Shown here: piece after piece, positions 47,792-57,184 of the stretch
How the letters are laid out: each line of letters opens with the position of its first letter
How positions within the stretch are numbered: position 1 is the first letter of the stretch
Assembly (NCBI RefSeq): GCF_002866025.1
Contig: NZ_LNDE01000004.1
Span: 62,001 to 126,000 of the forward strand
Direction: 5' to 3'
DNA: 64,000 nucleotides
DNA from: Thermotoga sp. KOL6
GTDB lineage: Bacteria; Thermotogota; Thermotogae; Thermotogales; Thermotogaceae
Made by a program: the position numbers and the translations under genes
The notes under the pieces: generated by a model
The model's input: only the letters and a program-made list of their open reading frames with translations
The model's database searches: none
What the model was told of the DNA's origin: nothing

Positions 47792-48799
47792 ATGCCGGAA
47801 TTCAGAAAGGATCCTATTATAAAGAGATGGGTCATAATAGCTACAGAAAGAGCAAAGAGACCTCATGATTTCGCAAGAGTGAGAGTGGAAACACCTCAGG
47901 AAGAAGGATTTTGCCCTTTCGATTATGGAAACGAACATACGACACCACCCGAAATATTTGCTTTCAGACCTGCTGACACGGAACCCAACACTCCTGGATG
48001 GTGGGTGAGAGTTGTACCCAACAAGTTCCCAGCAGTAGATCCAAACACACCGTTGAGAAAGTATGGCAGAGGGATGTACGATGCAGCCATGGGTTTTGGT
48101 TATCATGATGTCGTCGTAGAAACGCCTGATCATAACTCACACCTGGCCGTTATGGATTACAAAAACGTTGAAGAAGTAATCTGGGCTTACAAGATCAGAT
48201 ACGAACAGCTCATGAAGGACAGCAGAATAAAGTATATTTTGATCTTCAAAAATCATGGAAAAGATGCTGGAGCTTCTCTCAGCCATCCTCACAGTCAGAT
48301 AATTGCATTGCCTATCATGCCTAAAAGAGTTCAAGAGGAACTCGATGGATCCAAGGAATACTTCGAATACAAAGAAAGATGTCCTTTCTGTGATATTATC
48401 GATGAAGAAAAGAGGGAAAGAGAAAGAATTGTCGAAGAAAACGATCAATTCATAGCGATAGAACCCTTTGCCTCCAGATTTCCGTTTGAAACCTGGATTC
48501 TTCCAAAGAGACATATGAACAGTTTTCATTTGATTTCTGAGGATGAGGTAAGTTCTCTTGCGAAAATATTAAAAAACGTGCTTTACAGGATCTATTCGGC
48601 TCTCGACAACCCACCCTACAACTTGATAATCCATACTTCACCTACCAATCTTGAGGGGAAAGATTATTATCATTGGCATATAGAGATATTCCCAAGGCTG
48701 ACAAAGGTAGCGGGTTTCGAGTGGGGAACCGGTTTCTACATAAACACGGTACCACCGGAAGACGCCGCTAAATATCTGAGAGAAGTGGTTATAGAGTGA
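47792..48799 (+). CDS. galT: Galactose-1-phosphate uridylyltransferase
   Basis: GalT exchanges UMP between glucose 1-phosphate and galactose 1-phosphate in the Leloir pathway. The 335-residue HIT-superfamily enzyme has the nucleophile region SHPHSQ with His165 and His167, the CPFCDI zinc motif near 195-200 and the second half HWHIEIFPR. ATG 47792 follows GGGAGAAGGA. Other gal genes are elsewhere. It could also act on other sugar phosphates. Confidence 0.9.
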   Translation: MPEFRKDPIIKRWVIIATERAKRPHDFARVRVETPQEEGFCPFDYGNEHTTPPEIFAFRPADTEPNTPGWWVRVVPNKFPAVDPNTPLRKYGRGMYDAAMGFGYHDVVVETPDHNSHLAVMDYKNVEEVIWAYKIRYEQLMKDSRIKYILIFKNHGKDAGASLSHPHSQIIALPIMPKRVQEELDGSKEYFEYKERCPFCDIIDEEKRERERIVEENDQFIAIEPFASRFPFETWILPKRHMNSFHLISEDEVSSLAKILKNVLYRIYSALDNPPYNLIIHTSPTNLEGKDYYHWHIEIFPRLTKVAGFEWGTGFYINTVPPEDAAKYLREVVIE

Positions 48800-48801
48800 G
48801 T

Positions 48802-48831
48802 TTGAATCATATAAATCTTTTATGATAAAAT
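48802..48831 (+). promoter_or_regulatory. Promoter of spoVS
   Basis: TTGAAT (48802-48807), 18 bases, TAAAAT (48826-48831), the hexamer preceded by TGA (an extended -10). It lies 38 bases before the spoVS ATG. Confidence 0.55.
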
Positions 48832-48869
48832 GCAAGTTAGAGAACTCGTGAGTAAGGAGGAATGGTAGA

Positions 48870-49148
48870 ATGGAAATTCTAAAAGTAAGTTCGAATTCGA
48901 ATCCAAACAAAGTTGCCGGGGCTATTGCCGGATCTCTTTCCAAGAGTGAAAAGGTAGAGATTCAGGCAATCGGTGCGGGAGCTGTAAATCAAGCGGTAAA
49001 GGCTCTTGCTGTTGCCAGGAGATTTTTAGAAGAATCCGGAAAGGATCTCTTCGTTGTACCAGGATTCATCGAGATAAAGATCGGGGACGATGTGAGAACG
49101 GGAATTTCCTTCAAGGTCTTTCTGGAGAACAACAAAAGTGAGGGATGA
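48870..49148 (+). CDS. spoVS: SpoVS family protein
   Basis: A 92-residue Alba-like protein of the SpoVS family. It is almost the full family consensus: LKVSSNSNPNKVAGAIAGSL, the GAGAVNQAVKALAVARRFL helix and DVRTGISFKVFLE. In Bacillus it affects sporulation and septation, but Thermotoga does not sporulate, so here it may bind nucleic acid in another role. ATG 48870 follows AAGGAGG. It overlaps the next gene by 4 bases. Confidence 0.92.
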   Translation: MEILKVSSNSNPNKVAGAIAGSLSKSEKVEIQAIGAGAVNQAVKALAVARRFLEESGKDLFVVPGFIEIKIGDDVRTGISFKVFLENNKSEG

Positions 49149-49375
49149 AACCGGAAATTCAAGAAATTTTGAAGGCGATGAAGGAAGATCCGAGAATTAA
49201 AACCATCGTTCTTCAGATTCTAGATATGCCTGATGAAGAGAGGGAAAAATTTCGGAAAAAGATGACATACTACTTCATGGACAAGAGATCCGAAATTGAC
49301 ATTGAGGCTTTCAAGTTCTTCAAGGCGGTTTTGGAAAATGTTGAGGAGCTTTCAAAATTCTTCAAACGGCGATGA
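49145..49375 (+). CDS. Small helical protein, unknown
   Basis: I do not recognise this 76-residue protein. It is highly charged (many Lys, Glu and Asp) and looks helical throughout, with the stretch QEILKAMKEDPRIKTIVLQI and a basic end (KFFKRR). It starts in the stop of spoVS (ATGA), so it is likely co-translated. Its last 14 bases overlap the convergent gene. Confidence 0.75.
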   Translation: MKPEIQEILKAMKEDPRIKTIVLQILDMPDEEREKFRKKMTYYFMDKRSEIDIEAFKFFKAVLENVEELSKFFKRR

Positions 49376-50024
49376 AAATGTACTTTTTTGTTCCTTTGAT
49401 GATTATTTCGAACACCATTAAGTCTCTTGATGTTCCTTTTTCAGCTTCTACTAAGAGATTCCCATGTAAGAAGGTTGTTTTTCCAGATGGTACGTTTCTG
49501 TAATATCCCACGAAACTTACTCGGTCGAAACTTTTCTCCTTTAATTCCGAAAGGAGCACTTTCAGTGCTCCTTCCATTTTTTTCTTATCAACCTTCGTTT
49601 CTCTTCTTACCATTATTCTCTTCAAAGCTTTTATGTTATTGTTGGAAAAAACCTTTGGCTCTAGAAGAATAAAAGAACGGATATCTGTTGAAAATAGAAA
49701 GTTTTCCGAGTGGAAGTTCGTTTCCATCTCGATGGGGCTTGAGAGATGAGATTCAACGGCCAAAATCTCGATTTCTTCAGAATGGCAAGTGATCTTTTCG
49801 TTGTTCACTACCTCTTCGACGAGTATTTCTTCTTGCCTGAAAATCTCGCTTTTAACCTTTGGTTCGTTTTTTAGTGAACAGACTGTCACTACATGATCAA
49901 AATGTTCTTCTTTCACGTCAAGTGACGGCCTAGTGAATACGATTTCACTCACCTTTGGACCTTTTAACTCTAGAAAAAAACCCTCAAACCACTTTTTGAT
50001 GAGTGCTACTATTCTCCTGAGCAT
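49362..50024 (-). CDS. Unknown protein at the end of the flagellar operon (220 aa)
   Basis: No family recognised. An N-terminal amphipathic, basic segment (MLRRIVALIKKWFEGFFLEL) could touch the membrane. A charged, probably flexible middle (about 40-120, rich in Glu and Val) separates it from a conserved-looking C-terminal domain (about 135-220: GALKVLLSELKEK, VGYYRNVPSGKT, FEIIIKGTKKYIF). It overlaps the preceding gene by 16 bases and is the last of the run that starts at 63.9 kb. Function may be flagellar, by position only. Confidence 0.72.
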   Translation of the reverse strand: MLRRIVALIKKWFEGFFLELKGPKVSEIVFTRPSLDVKEEHFDHVVTVCSLKNEPKVKSEIFRQEEILVEEVVNNEKITCHSEEIEILAVESHLSSPIEMETNFHSENFLFSTDIRSFILLEPKVFSNNNIKALKRIMVRRETKVDKKKMEGALKVLLSELKEKSFDRVSFVGYYRNVPSGKTTFLHGNLLVEAEKGTSRDLMVFEIIIKGTKKYIFIAV

Positions 50025-50491
50025 ACATAATCCAACGCCTTGTCCAATCTCTGAAATGGTTCCAAAACATCAAAGTTTTCTAAAAGATTCATGAGTTTTT
50101 CTAATTGTTCATCGGATAATTTTCCGACAATCCTTATTGCATTACCTCTGAAAGGGAGAAATGCTTCCTCCTCGGAAATACGAAGGGGCTTTTCAAGGCG
50201 TTCTTTCTTTTCGGAAATAAGAATCAGCCTAGGATCTACTTCCAATAGTTCGGGATCACGAATGAAAATGAAGTCTGGGTTTTTCTCCATTTTTTTCATC
50301 AAAGTTTTGGCTATGAGTTCCGATTTCAGATAAACTTCGAGTGATCCTCCATACAATATTTTCTGGAGTTCGTTGGGAATTATAGGATCGGTGTACTTGA
50401 ACTCCATTGGAATTCCTCTTTCATCAACTACGAGGAGTCCTCCGATAAATTTTTGATTCACCCTCTTTGACTCCAGATATGCGATCATCAC
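50009..50491 (-). CDS. Unknown protein in the flagellar operon (160 aa)
   Basis: A soluble 160-residue protein. It has a strongly patterned N-terminal domain, FIGGLLVVDERGIPMEF followed by YTDPIIPNELQKILYG, that looks like a conserved family of unknown function, and a C-terminal helical part (LSDEQLEKLMNLLENF). No catalytic motif is evident. It overlaps both neighbours by 4 to 16 bases. A link to flagella is inferred from position. Confidence 0.75.
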   Translation of the reverse strand: MMIAYLESKRVNQKFIGGLLVVDERGIPMEFKYTDPIIPNELQKILYGGSLEVYLKSELIAKTLMKKMEKNPDFIFIRDPELLEVDPRLILISEKKERLEKPLRISEEEAFLPFRGNAIRIVGKLSDEQLEKLMNLLENFDVLEPFQRLDKALDYVCSGE

Positions 50492-50790
50492 GTTCTCACG
50501 TCCAAAAATAATCCTTTGTTTTCTTCTTTTAATATGGTTTTCCTTTTTCTAGTATTTGCTCGATAGTTTTGAAATTCTCTCTTTCTTTCTCCTTCTGTTG
50601 AAGTTTTCATCTTAGTTCCTTCTGTGAGGTCGCTTTCTTTGACTGATTGTTGTTCTCTTGTAAAACGTTGTATCAAATGTTGTTCCGTTATCTGTTGCAT
50701 CAAAGCTTGTTGATTCAAAATTTGAGAAACATTTTGAACGGACTCTACTCCCTTTACCACAAAGCCTTGAAAATCAATCGGTCTGATCAT
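50488..50790 (-). CDS. Small Gln-rich protein in the flagellar operon
   Basis: No family recognised. The 100-residue protein has a hydrophobic start (IRPIDFQGFVVKGVESV), a Gln-rich helical middle (QILNQQALMQQITEQHLIQ), and a basic, probably disordered tail (about 60-90). It overlaps fliA by 17 bases and the next gene by 4. Its size and makeup suggest an adaptor or chaperone rather than an enzyme. Confidence 0.7.
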   Translation of the reverse strand: MIRPIDFQGFVVKGVESVQNVSQILNQQALMQQITEQHLIQRFTREQQSVKESDLTEGTKMKTSTEGERKREFQNYRANTRKRKTILKEENKGLFLDVRT

Positions 50791-51439
50791 TACCCATCAC
50801 TTCCTTCTTTATTTTCAGAAGAGCCGAACTCACTATCTGAGATACACGTGATTCAGAAACACCTATGACATGGGCTATCTCTTTCAAAGACAAATCTTTT
50901 TCAAATCGCAAGGAAAGAACGAGTTTTTCTCTGTCTGAAAGTTTTTCGATAGCCTTTTTGATTTCTTCTTTTAGAAGTTCTCTGTAAGCATTCTCTTCTG
51001 GACCTTCTGTTTTTAAAATAGGTTCGTCTTCAAACGCATCTATCATCAATAACTGTCTTCGCATCATCTCATTCTTAGCTCGAACGATCTCTTTTAATTC
51101 TAATCCTGTCCTTCTGGCTATCTCTTCATCAGTTGGGAAATCTTCGTTTTCGTAGATTGCCTTCTCTACCAATTTCACGCTTTTCCTCAAATTTCTTGGC
51201 ATCCAATCTATTCTCCTTAAATAATCGTACATCGCCCCTTTTATTCTCTTCATAACAAACGTTGTGAAACTAGCTTTCGAAGGATCGTATCTCTCGAAAG
51301 CAGAAAGCGCTGCAACGATACCCTCTTGTACCAGATCATCTACTTCCACATTTGGAGGAAGAGTGTGGCTTAAGTCTTCAGCAATCCTTTTGATCGTTGG
51401 AAGCAAATTTCTTATCATTCTTTCTCTGTCCCATATCAA
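50774..51439 (-). CDS. fliA: RNA polymerase sigma-28 factor FliA
   Basis: The flagellar and motility sigma factor. The 221-residue protein has region 2 (DDLVQEGIVAALSAFERYDP and FTTFVMKRIKGAMYDYLRR), region 3 and a region 4 helix-turn-helix (LSLKEIAHVIGVSESRVSQI). Its length is as expected for FliA/SigD. It lies in an operon of flagellar export and chemotaxis genes. No anti-sigma factor FlgM is seen in the window. Confidence 0.95.
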   Translation of the reverse strand: MIWDRERMIRNLLPTIKRIAEDLSHTLPPNVEVDDLVQEGIVAALSAFERYDPSKASFTTFVMKRIKGAMYDYLRRIDWMPRNLRKSVKLVEKAIYENEDFPTDEEIARRTGLELKEIVRAKNEMMRRQLLMIDAFEDEPILKTEGPEENAYRELLKEEIKKAIEKLSDREKLVLSLRFEKDLSLKEIAHVIGVSESRVSQIVSSALLKIKKEVMGNDQTD

Positions 51440-51909
51440 ATTTCTTTTATTTCTAATCGTTCACCACCGCCCACCTTTCTCACGAGGAGTTTTCCGGTTG
51501 ATATGTTGTATTCCACACTTCTTGCTCTGTTACCTCCTGTATCTTCTGCCAGCAATTTTATTCCAAAATTTTTCAAATGCTTTTTCACAGCTTCCACGTT
51601 TCTCTGTCCTATGTTCATGCTCTTGGAATCGAACATACTGGCTCCACCGGCTATTTTAGCTTCCAACCTGTTTCTTTTTGCACCCATTTTCTCAAGCTCT
51701 TCCACCAAGATTTTCACAGCGGTATCCGCGTATTTTCCAGGTTTATCCATTCTCCCACCGCTGTCAGGGAGCATGACATGAGCCATTCCTCCTACTCCTA
51801 CTACAGGATCCCTCATGCACACAGCTACACAAGAACCTAACCCAAGAGTGACTATAACACCTGGGTTTCTCATAACAGCGTATTCTCCGATTCCTATTAC
51901 TTTTTTCAT
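51436..51909 (-). CDS. cheD: Chemoreceptor glutamine deamidase CheD
   Basis: CheD deamidates receptor glutamines and binds CheC. The 157-residue protein has the catalytic Cys in LGLGSCVAVCMRD (about 22-34), His in GMAHVMLP, and the following Thr region. CheC, which it activates, is directly upstream with a 4-base overlap, as in T. maritima where the complex was characterised. Confidence 0.95.
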   Translation of the reverse strand: MKKVIGIGEYAVMRNPGVIVTLGLGSCVAVCMRDPVVGVGGMAHVMLPDSGGRMDKPGKYADTAVKILVEELEKMGAKRNRLEAKIAGGASMFDSKSMNIGQRNVEAVKKHLKNFGIKLLAEDTGGNRARSVEYNISTGKLLVRKVGGGERLEIKEI

Positions 51910-52520
51910 TCCTGAACACCCATCCTTTCGAATATCTTTTTTAGATAACCCGGTTTCGGTACCAACATTAAATACGACGTCACTGGTTCCTCGTCTTCTA
52001 CTGTGAGAGAAGTCTCCACAAATATTACTTGATCATCGGTGCTTTCTCCAATTTCTTCCAGAGAAACTTCTGCGAATATCGCTGATATCATATCTACAAC
52101 AAGTTGTGGAGGTAAAGTATCTATTTTAAAACCCAGAAAATCAGCGAGTGCGGAAACATAAGTCCCACACATGATATTTCCAATTTCTTGAAGGGCCGAT
52201 GAAGAGAACTCATCTAGTTCCATCAAATTTTCCGGTGGTTTACCTACGAGAATTCCCAGTATTTTTTTAACCACGTTTGCACCCATTATCAAAAGAACGT
52301 TCCCTTCTAATTCACCCGCTATGGGCATTTTCACACCCACAACTATCTCTTCTGGATCTTTTGCCACGAATATTACATCGCTCAGAGGAACGACTTCCAC
52401 ATTAGGAACGGAAATTTCAACTTTTTTGTTCACCATATAAGAAATAGCTGTCGCAGCATTTCCTGATCCTATGTTTCCAATTTCCTTCAGTAGATCTTTC
52501 TGTCTTTCAGATATGTTCAT
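51906..52520 (-). CDS. cheC: CheY-P phosphatase CheC
   Basis: CheC dephosphorylates CheY-P and interacts with CheD. The 204-residue protein has both phosphatase signatures, LKEIGNIGSGNAATA (about 10-24) and LQEIGNIMCGTYVSA (about 110-124), with the paired Glu and Asn residues intact. It overlaps cheD and the PilZ gene by 4 bases each. Confidence 0.95.
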   Translation of the reverse strand: MNISERQKDLLKEIGNIGSGNAATAISYMVNKKVEISVPNVEVVPLSDVIFVAKDPEEIVVGVKMPIAGELEGNVLLIMGANVVKKILGILVGKPPENLMELDEFSSSALQEIGNIMCGTYVSALADFLGFKIDTLPPQLVVDMISAIFAEVSLEEIGESTDDQVIFVETSLTVEDEEPVTSYLMLVPKPGYLKKIFERMGVQE

Positions 52521-53206
52521 TCGGTCTCTCCCCTTTCTTTGTTCCTCATTTCTATCTCTTTCCTGAAGACGAACGTCACCAACTTTTTTTCAAGAGAAGG
52601 GGGAACATTTAAGAACTCCACACCATACATTCTTTCCCCCGTTTCAAGCATACCAGCATCTCTCACGATTCTGGCAGGATGATCTACCAGTTTCAAATCT
52701 GTATCTAGATCTATGGTAACGTATATGATTTGCCCTGGTGTTAAAATATCATTCACGACCATCAACATTCCTCCAGCACTGAAGTCTCTTGTAACAAAAC
52801 GTTTAGGTGGTTCATCTTTGGAGGAGACTCTGTAAGTTCCCTCTAAAGATATTTTTATCCTCTTGTACCGTCTCCTTTGGACTTTTCTCAATTTGTTTGG
52901 AAACAACACTTTTGTAACTGGAAAACCATCTTCGTCCCTTCCACTCTCCAAAACAGAAGTTCTGAACATGTAAATTGCGGAACTGTCTATTATTTTCACA
53001 ACACACCGTGTTCCACGTGGAAGAGGGACGAGTCTTCCCTTGAAACTTGGCATAGAGAGTATCAGAATACCCCTTTCAAAATCCACATCGTGAACGCTAC
53101 TCTTGTATTCCCCCTCTAAATCCTCAGGGCTGGTAACTTCAACGGAAACGTTCTGCCCGGGTCTGATGACATCATTTGCTTTTACTAACTCCGTATAATA
53201 TTGCAT
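52517..53206 (-). CDS. PilZ domain protein, YcgR-like flagellar brake candidate
   Basis: A 229-residue protein with an N-terminal YcgR_2-like beta domain (about 5-100) and a PilZ domain (about 105-225). The c-di-GMP motif is visible as R-R-Y-K-R, then the D-F-S-A-G-G loop. Proteins of this form bind to the flagellar motor when c-di-GMP is high. Position between flhG and cheC supports a motility role. No diguanylate cyclase is in the window. Confidence 0.9.
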   Translation of the reverse strand: MQYYTELVKANDVIRPGQNVSVEVTSPEDLEGEYKSSVHDVDFERGILILSMPSFKGRLVPLPRGTRCVVKIIDSSAIYMFRTSVLESGRDEDGFPVTKVLFPNKLRKVQRRRYKRIKISLEGTYRVSSKDEPPKRFVTRDFSAGGMLMVVNDILTPGQIIYVTIDLDTDLKLVDHPARIVRDAGMLETGERMYGVEFLNVPPSLEKKLVTFVFRKEIEMRNKERGETE

Positions 53207-53212
53207 ATCTCA

Positions 53213-54040
53213 TCACCCTATTCCCAGCATTTGTCTTATCTTGTTCAAAAATCCTCCACTTTGAACAGGTTCTTTTAATATCTTCTCTCTGAGGCCAAAT
53301 ATCGCGAATGCAGGTTGTGAACGCCTGTGTGATTTAACAAAAGGTTCTTGCGAGTTAACACTTCTGTGTACTACACTGTCTTCTTTTATCACAAAAGAGT
53401 GTTTTATGGTAAACCCCACGAATCTTTCAACCACTCTTTTGAGTCTATCAGCTGCCACCCTTCCTTCTTTCATGTTCTTTGCCATGTTCATGACAAGAAA
53501 CACTTCTTCGGGTGTTACTCCTTTTGTTGAAAGAAGCTTTATCAATGTGTAAGTGTTTACAATGGAAGTTGGCTCTGGCGTGGTAACCAGTATCAGGAAA
53601 TCAGATTGCATGTAAAAACTGTCCAGATTCTCATTGTACCCGGGAGGAAAATCTATGATCAAGTAGTCGTACTTTCTCAAAAGTCTTGAAAAGCTTTCGA
53701 AAAAACGTCTTCGATCACTCATGTTGAAAAGTAAAAGATCTTCCATGTCTATTCCTGAGCTGAGCACGTCTATACCGTATTTGGTCTCAAAAACAATATC
53801 TTCAATCTTCATGTCCGATCTAAAGAAATCTTTCAGCGTTTTAGGAGCCATGAAACCGAGGAGAATTTCTACACTTCCAAATCCAACATCCGCGTCGAAC
53901 AGTAGCACGTTCATACCCTTCTCTTTCAGAGCAAGAGCAAGATTGACTGCTATAACAGATTTCCCCACACCGCCTTTTCCACTCAAAACACTCACAATAT
54001 TCGGTTCACTCTTCCTGAGATGTTCCGCCTGATCTGGCAT
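53213..54040 (-). CDS. flhG: Flagellar number regulator FlhG (MinD-like ATPase)
   Basis: A 275-residue ParA/MinD ATPase (also YlxH/FleN) that sets flagellar number or placement with FlhF. The deviant Walker A is SGKGGVGKS (about 19-27), with [10 protein letters not shown] and the IIDFPPGY Walker B. The C-terminal region ends with a short basic helix. It overlaps flhF by 35 bases. Confidence 0.92.
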   Translation of the reverse strand: MPDQAEHLRKSEPNIVSVLSGKGGVGKSVIAVNLALALKEKGMNVLLFDADVGFGSVEILLGFMAPKTLKDFFRSDMKIEDIVFETKYGIDVLSSGIDMEDLLLFNMSDRRRFFESFSRLLRKYDYLIIDFPPGYNENLDSFYMQSDFLILVTTPEPTSIVNTYTLIKLLSTKGVTPEEVFLVMNMAKNMKEGRVAADRLKRVVERFVGFTIKHSFVIKEDSVVHRSVNSQEPFVKSHRRSQPAFAIFGLREKILKEPVQSGGFLNKIRQMLGIG

Positions 54041-55151
54041 GATTCAACACCTCACCAGCAATAACTCTTGCAAGCTCAACAGAATTAGCTTCAAAAATGT
54101 CGTCTGGAACTCTTTGCCCATTGGTTACAAAAGCTATCGGCAACTCGGCGATTTCAGAAACGTTCACAAACGTACCATAAATGGATGTTTCGTCCATTTT
54201 CGTGAGAATCAAATGAGTGGGTTTCACCTGGGAGAAACGTTCTATCATCTTTTTCATATCGTCAAGTTTGTAATTCATCGATAAGACCAAGAAAGTGATA
54301 TCTGGTTTCACTGCCTCCCAAAGAGCTTTTATTTCACTCATTTGAAGTTCATTTTGATGACTCCTTCCAGCTGTATCCACGAGAAGAATGTCATAACCTT
54401 TCAGAGCCATCATCTCGTATTCGGCTTCTTTTGGTGTGTAGGCAATCTTCATTGGGATATCCATTATCTCCGCGTACGTTTTCAACTGTTCAGCAGCCGC
54501 TATTCTATAAGTATCAAGTGTTAAAATTGCTACGCTTTTCTTCTCTTCTATCTTGAGTTTTGCAGCGAGTTTCGCGAGAGTAGTTGTTTTCCCCACTCCA
54601 GTGGTTCCAACAAAGAGCACCTTCGCTTTTTCGAACGCAGGTACGTTTATTCTTATGAAGTTTGAAAGTTGTTCAGAGAGTATCCTAAACGTTTCATTTG
54701 AGTAAAGATCCAAATCTCCGTATTTCATTTTCAAAAATTCTATCAATTTGTATCGAATATCCGGCAATATTTCCTGTTTTTCCATACCATAGAGTATCTT
54801 GGAGAGACCTTCTGGGAGAGATTGTCTCTTTTCCTTTATAAGGATCTGCTTTATTTCATTTATTGTTCGCTTTATCTCATCGAATTCATCTTTAATATTA
54901 TCGTTCGAAGATTGGCGATTCTTTATTAAAATTTCTTGGAGTCTGTATGTGGTTTTATCTTCTATCCTTTTCTCTTCCCTCTTATCGTCTACTGCAGCTG
55001 TCACTTCAAAATACGTTTTCCTTCCTATACCCAAGAATCCTCCTTTTTTTATCCTCCGAGAACTCAGAATAACAGCATTCTCTCCGAGTTCTCTTTTTAT
55101 CATCATCATGGCCTCTCTTATACTTTCGGCAACGTACTTTTTTATCTTCAT
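54006..55151 (-). CDS. flhF: Flagellar biosynthesis GTPase FlhF
   Basis: An SRP-family GTPase that directs flagellar placement and assembly. The 381-residue protein has an N-terminal basic region and an NG domain with [43 protein letters not shown] and TKMDE. It is preceded by flhA (4-base overlap) and followed by its partner flhG. Confidence 0.94.
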   Translation of the reverse strand: MKIKKYVAESIREAMMMIKRELGENAVILSSRRIKKGGFLGIGRKTYFEVTAAVDDKREEKRIEDKTTYRLQEILIKNRQSSNDNIKDEFDEIKRTINEIKQILIKEKRQSLPEGLSKILYGMEKQEILPDIRYKLIEFLKMKYGDLDLYSNETFRILSEQLSNFIRINVPAFEKAKVLFVGTTGVGKTTTLAKLAAKLKIEEKKSVAILTLDTYRIAAAEQLKTYAEIMDIPMKIAYTPKEAEYEMMALKGYDILLVDTAGRSHQNELQMSEIKALWEAVKPDITFLVLSMNYKLDDMKKMIERFSQVKPTHLILTKMDETSIYGTFVNVSEIAELPIAFVTNGQRVPDDIFEANSVELARVIAGEVLNHARSGGTSQEE

Positions 55152-57184
55152 AATCTCACCACGCCTTCGATTTGGAGAGTGTAATCATCTGGTATTTCAT
55201 CGTAAGAGAGTACGAAGACTCCCGGCACGCTCCTCGATATATACTTGGAAAAGTAAGGTCTTATGCTTGAGGAACAAATTATTACTGGTTGATATCCCTT
55301 CTTCATCAAGTTACTCAAAGCTTCCGAAACTTTGTTCATGAGTTCTTTGGATATCTCTGGATTTAGAAGGAGTTCTCGCTCATCACCAATTTCTTTCACA
55401 GACTCTGAAAGTTTCTGTTCTAGATCTCTTTCAAGAACCACAGCGTGTATCTTGCTGTCCTCTGCCTTGACTTGAGAAGCAATCTGTCTCTTCAAGGCTT
55501 TTCTCACACTTTCAACCAAATAGTCTATATCCTTGCTCTTTTCAGCACTCTCCAGAAGTGTTTCAAAAATCGTTGGGAGGTTTCGAATTGAAACCCCTTC
55601 TTTCAAGAGTTTCTGAAGAACCCTTTTGACTTCGGCAGGTTTCAATACTTCTGGAATGAGATCCTCGACCAATTTCGGAAATTTTTCCTTCAAACCTTCT
55701 ACCAACAATTCAAATTCTCTGAATCCGAGAAGTTCATCGGCGTGACGTCTCAAAACTTCTGAAAGGTGTGTAGCAAATACCGTGGGAGGATCCACAACCG
55801 TGTAACCCTTCTGCTGGGCTTCTTCTTTTCTCCATTCTTCGATCCAATACGCTTCAAGATTGAAAGCAGGTTCTTTGGTCGGTATCCCTGGTATCTTCTC
55901 AGTTGCAGTTCCTGGATTTATGGCCAACAACCTATTTGGAACTAGTTCATATCTTGCGACTTCACTACCCTTTATTTTTATGGAATACTCGTTTGGTTTG
56001 AGAAGGACGCTATCTCTAACTCTGATAGGCGAAACCACTATACCCAGCTCAAAAGCTAATTGCTTCCTGATGGAGGTGATTCTATCGAGAAGATCACCTC
56101 CCTGTGAAGGATCAGCAAAAGGGATTAGCCCGTAACCGATTTCGACCTCCACAGTGTCACTCTGTATCACCTCTGCTACCTCTTCAGGTGTCGACAAAAC
56201 AGGTCTAGTTGGTTTTTCAACAGGTGAAGGACCAGCCAGTTCTTCCTGTGGAACCGCTCTCGAAGTGTAGACTGCCAGAAAAATCAGAGCCCCTCCAATC
56301 AGGGCACTGAAGAAAGGAATGGGTGTGAAAAGCCCTAGAAAGATCAGAACACCACCTGTGAGGATGAGTACCTTTGTTTCTCTAGAGAGTTCAGAAACAA
56401 GATCTTTTCCAAGATTTTCTTTCGATGCTGCTCGTGATACAATGATACCTGTTGCCGTAGATACCAGCAGGGCAGGTATCTGAGCGGCAAGCCCATCACC
56501 TACCGTGAGAATCACATACTCTTGTGCGGCTTCTCCTAAACTCATACCGTGTCTCAACATACCGATGAGAAGGCCACCGACTATGTTGATGAGGACAATA
56601 ATAATGCTCGCTATTGCGTCCCCTCTTACGAATTTACTCGCTCCATCCATAGCACCATAAAAATCTGCTTCTCTTCTTATTTCCTCTCGTCTCTTTCTCG
56701 CCTCTTCTTCTGTTATCAAACCGCTGTTTAAATCCGCATCTACACTCATTTGTTTTCCAGGCATGGCATCCAATGTGAATCTCGCGGCCACCTCTGCTAT
56801 CCTCTCAGCTCCTCTTGTGATGACTATGAATTGTATTATCACAAGAATCATGAAAACGATTAACCCAACAACGTAATCGCCGCGAACAACAAAATCACCG
56901 AAGGTTCGAATGACTCTTCCTTGGAATTTTGGACCTTCCAAAAGAATGAGTCTTGTCGACGCTATGTTCAAACCCAATCTGAAGAGTGTTACGACAAGGA
57001 GTAAAGTCGGAAAAGAAGACAACTCGAGTGCATTTCTGATGTACATGGTGGAAAAGAGAATGATCATGGAAAGCGTTATATTAAGGATTTGGAAGAAATC
57101 CAGCATTCTATCCGGTATAGGAAGCACCATCAAAAGAACGATAGCCACTATCAACAATGAAACAACAACATCCACATTCTTCAA
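55148..57184 (-). CDS. flhA: Flagellar export pore protein FlhA
   Basis: The type III export gate component FlhA. The 678-residue protein has eight or so N-terminal membrane helices (to about residue 315), the FHIPEP loop DALPGKQMSVDADLNSGLI (about 140-160), and a large cytoplasmic domain. The C-terminal VICSSSIRPYFSKY and PGVFVLSYDEIPDD segments are intact. It sits between flhB and flhF, with 4-base overlaps at both ends. Confidence 0.96.
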   Translation of the reverse strand: MKNVDVVVSLLIVAIVLLMVLPIPDRMLDFFQILNITLSMIILFSTMYIRNALELSSFPTLLLVVTLFRLGLNIASTRLILLEGPKFQGRVIRTFGDFVVRGDYVVGLIVFMILVIIQFIVITRGAERIAEVAARFTLDAMPGKQMSVDADLNSGLITEEEARKRREEIRREADFYGAMDGASKFVRGDAIASIIIVLINIVGGLLIGMLRHGMSLGEAAQEYVILTVGDGLAAQIPALLVSTATGIIVSRAASKENLGKDLVSELSRETKVLILTGGVLIFLGLFTPIPFFSALIGGALIFLAVYTSRAVPQEELAGPSPVEKPTRPVLSTPEEVAEVIQSDTVEVEIGYGLIPFADPSQGGDLLDRITSIRKQLAFELGIVVSPIRVRDSVLLKPNEYSIKIKGSEVARYELVPNRLLAINPGTATEKIPGIPTKEPAFNLEAYWIEEWRKEEAQQKGYTVVDPPTVFATHLSEVLRRHADELLGFREFELLVEGLKEKFPKLVEDLIPEVLKPAEVKRVLQKLLKEGVSIRNLPTIFETLLESAEKSKDIDYLVESVRKALKRQIASQVKAEDSKIHAVVLERDLEQKLSESVKEIGDERELLLNPEISKELMNKVSEALSNLMKKGYQPVIICSSSIRPYFSKYISRSVPGVFVLSYDEIPDDYTLQIEGVVRL

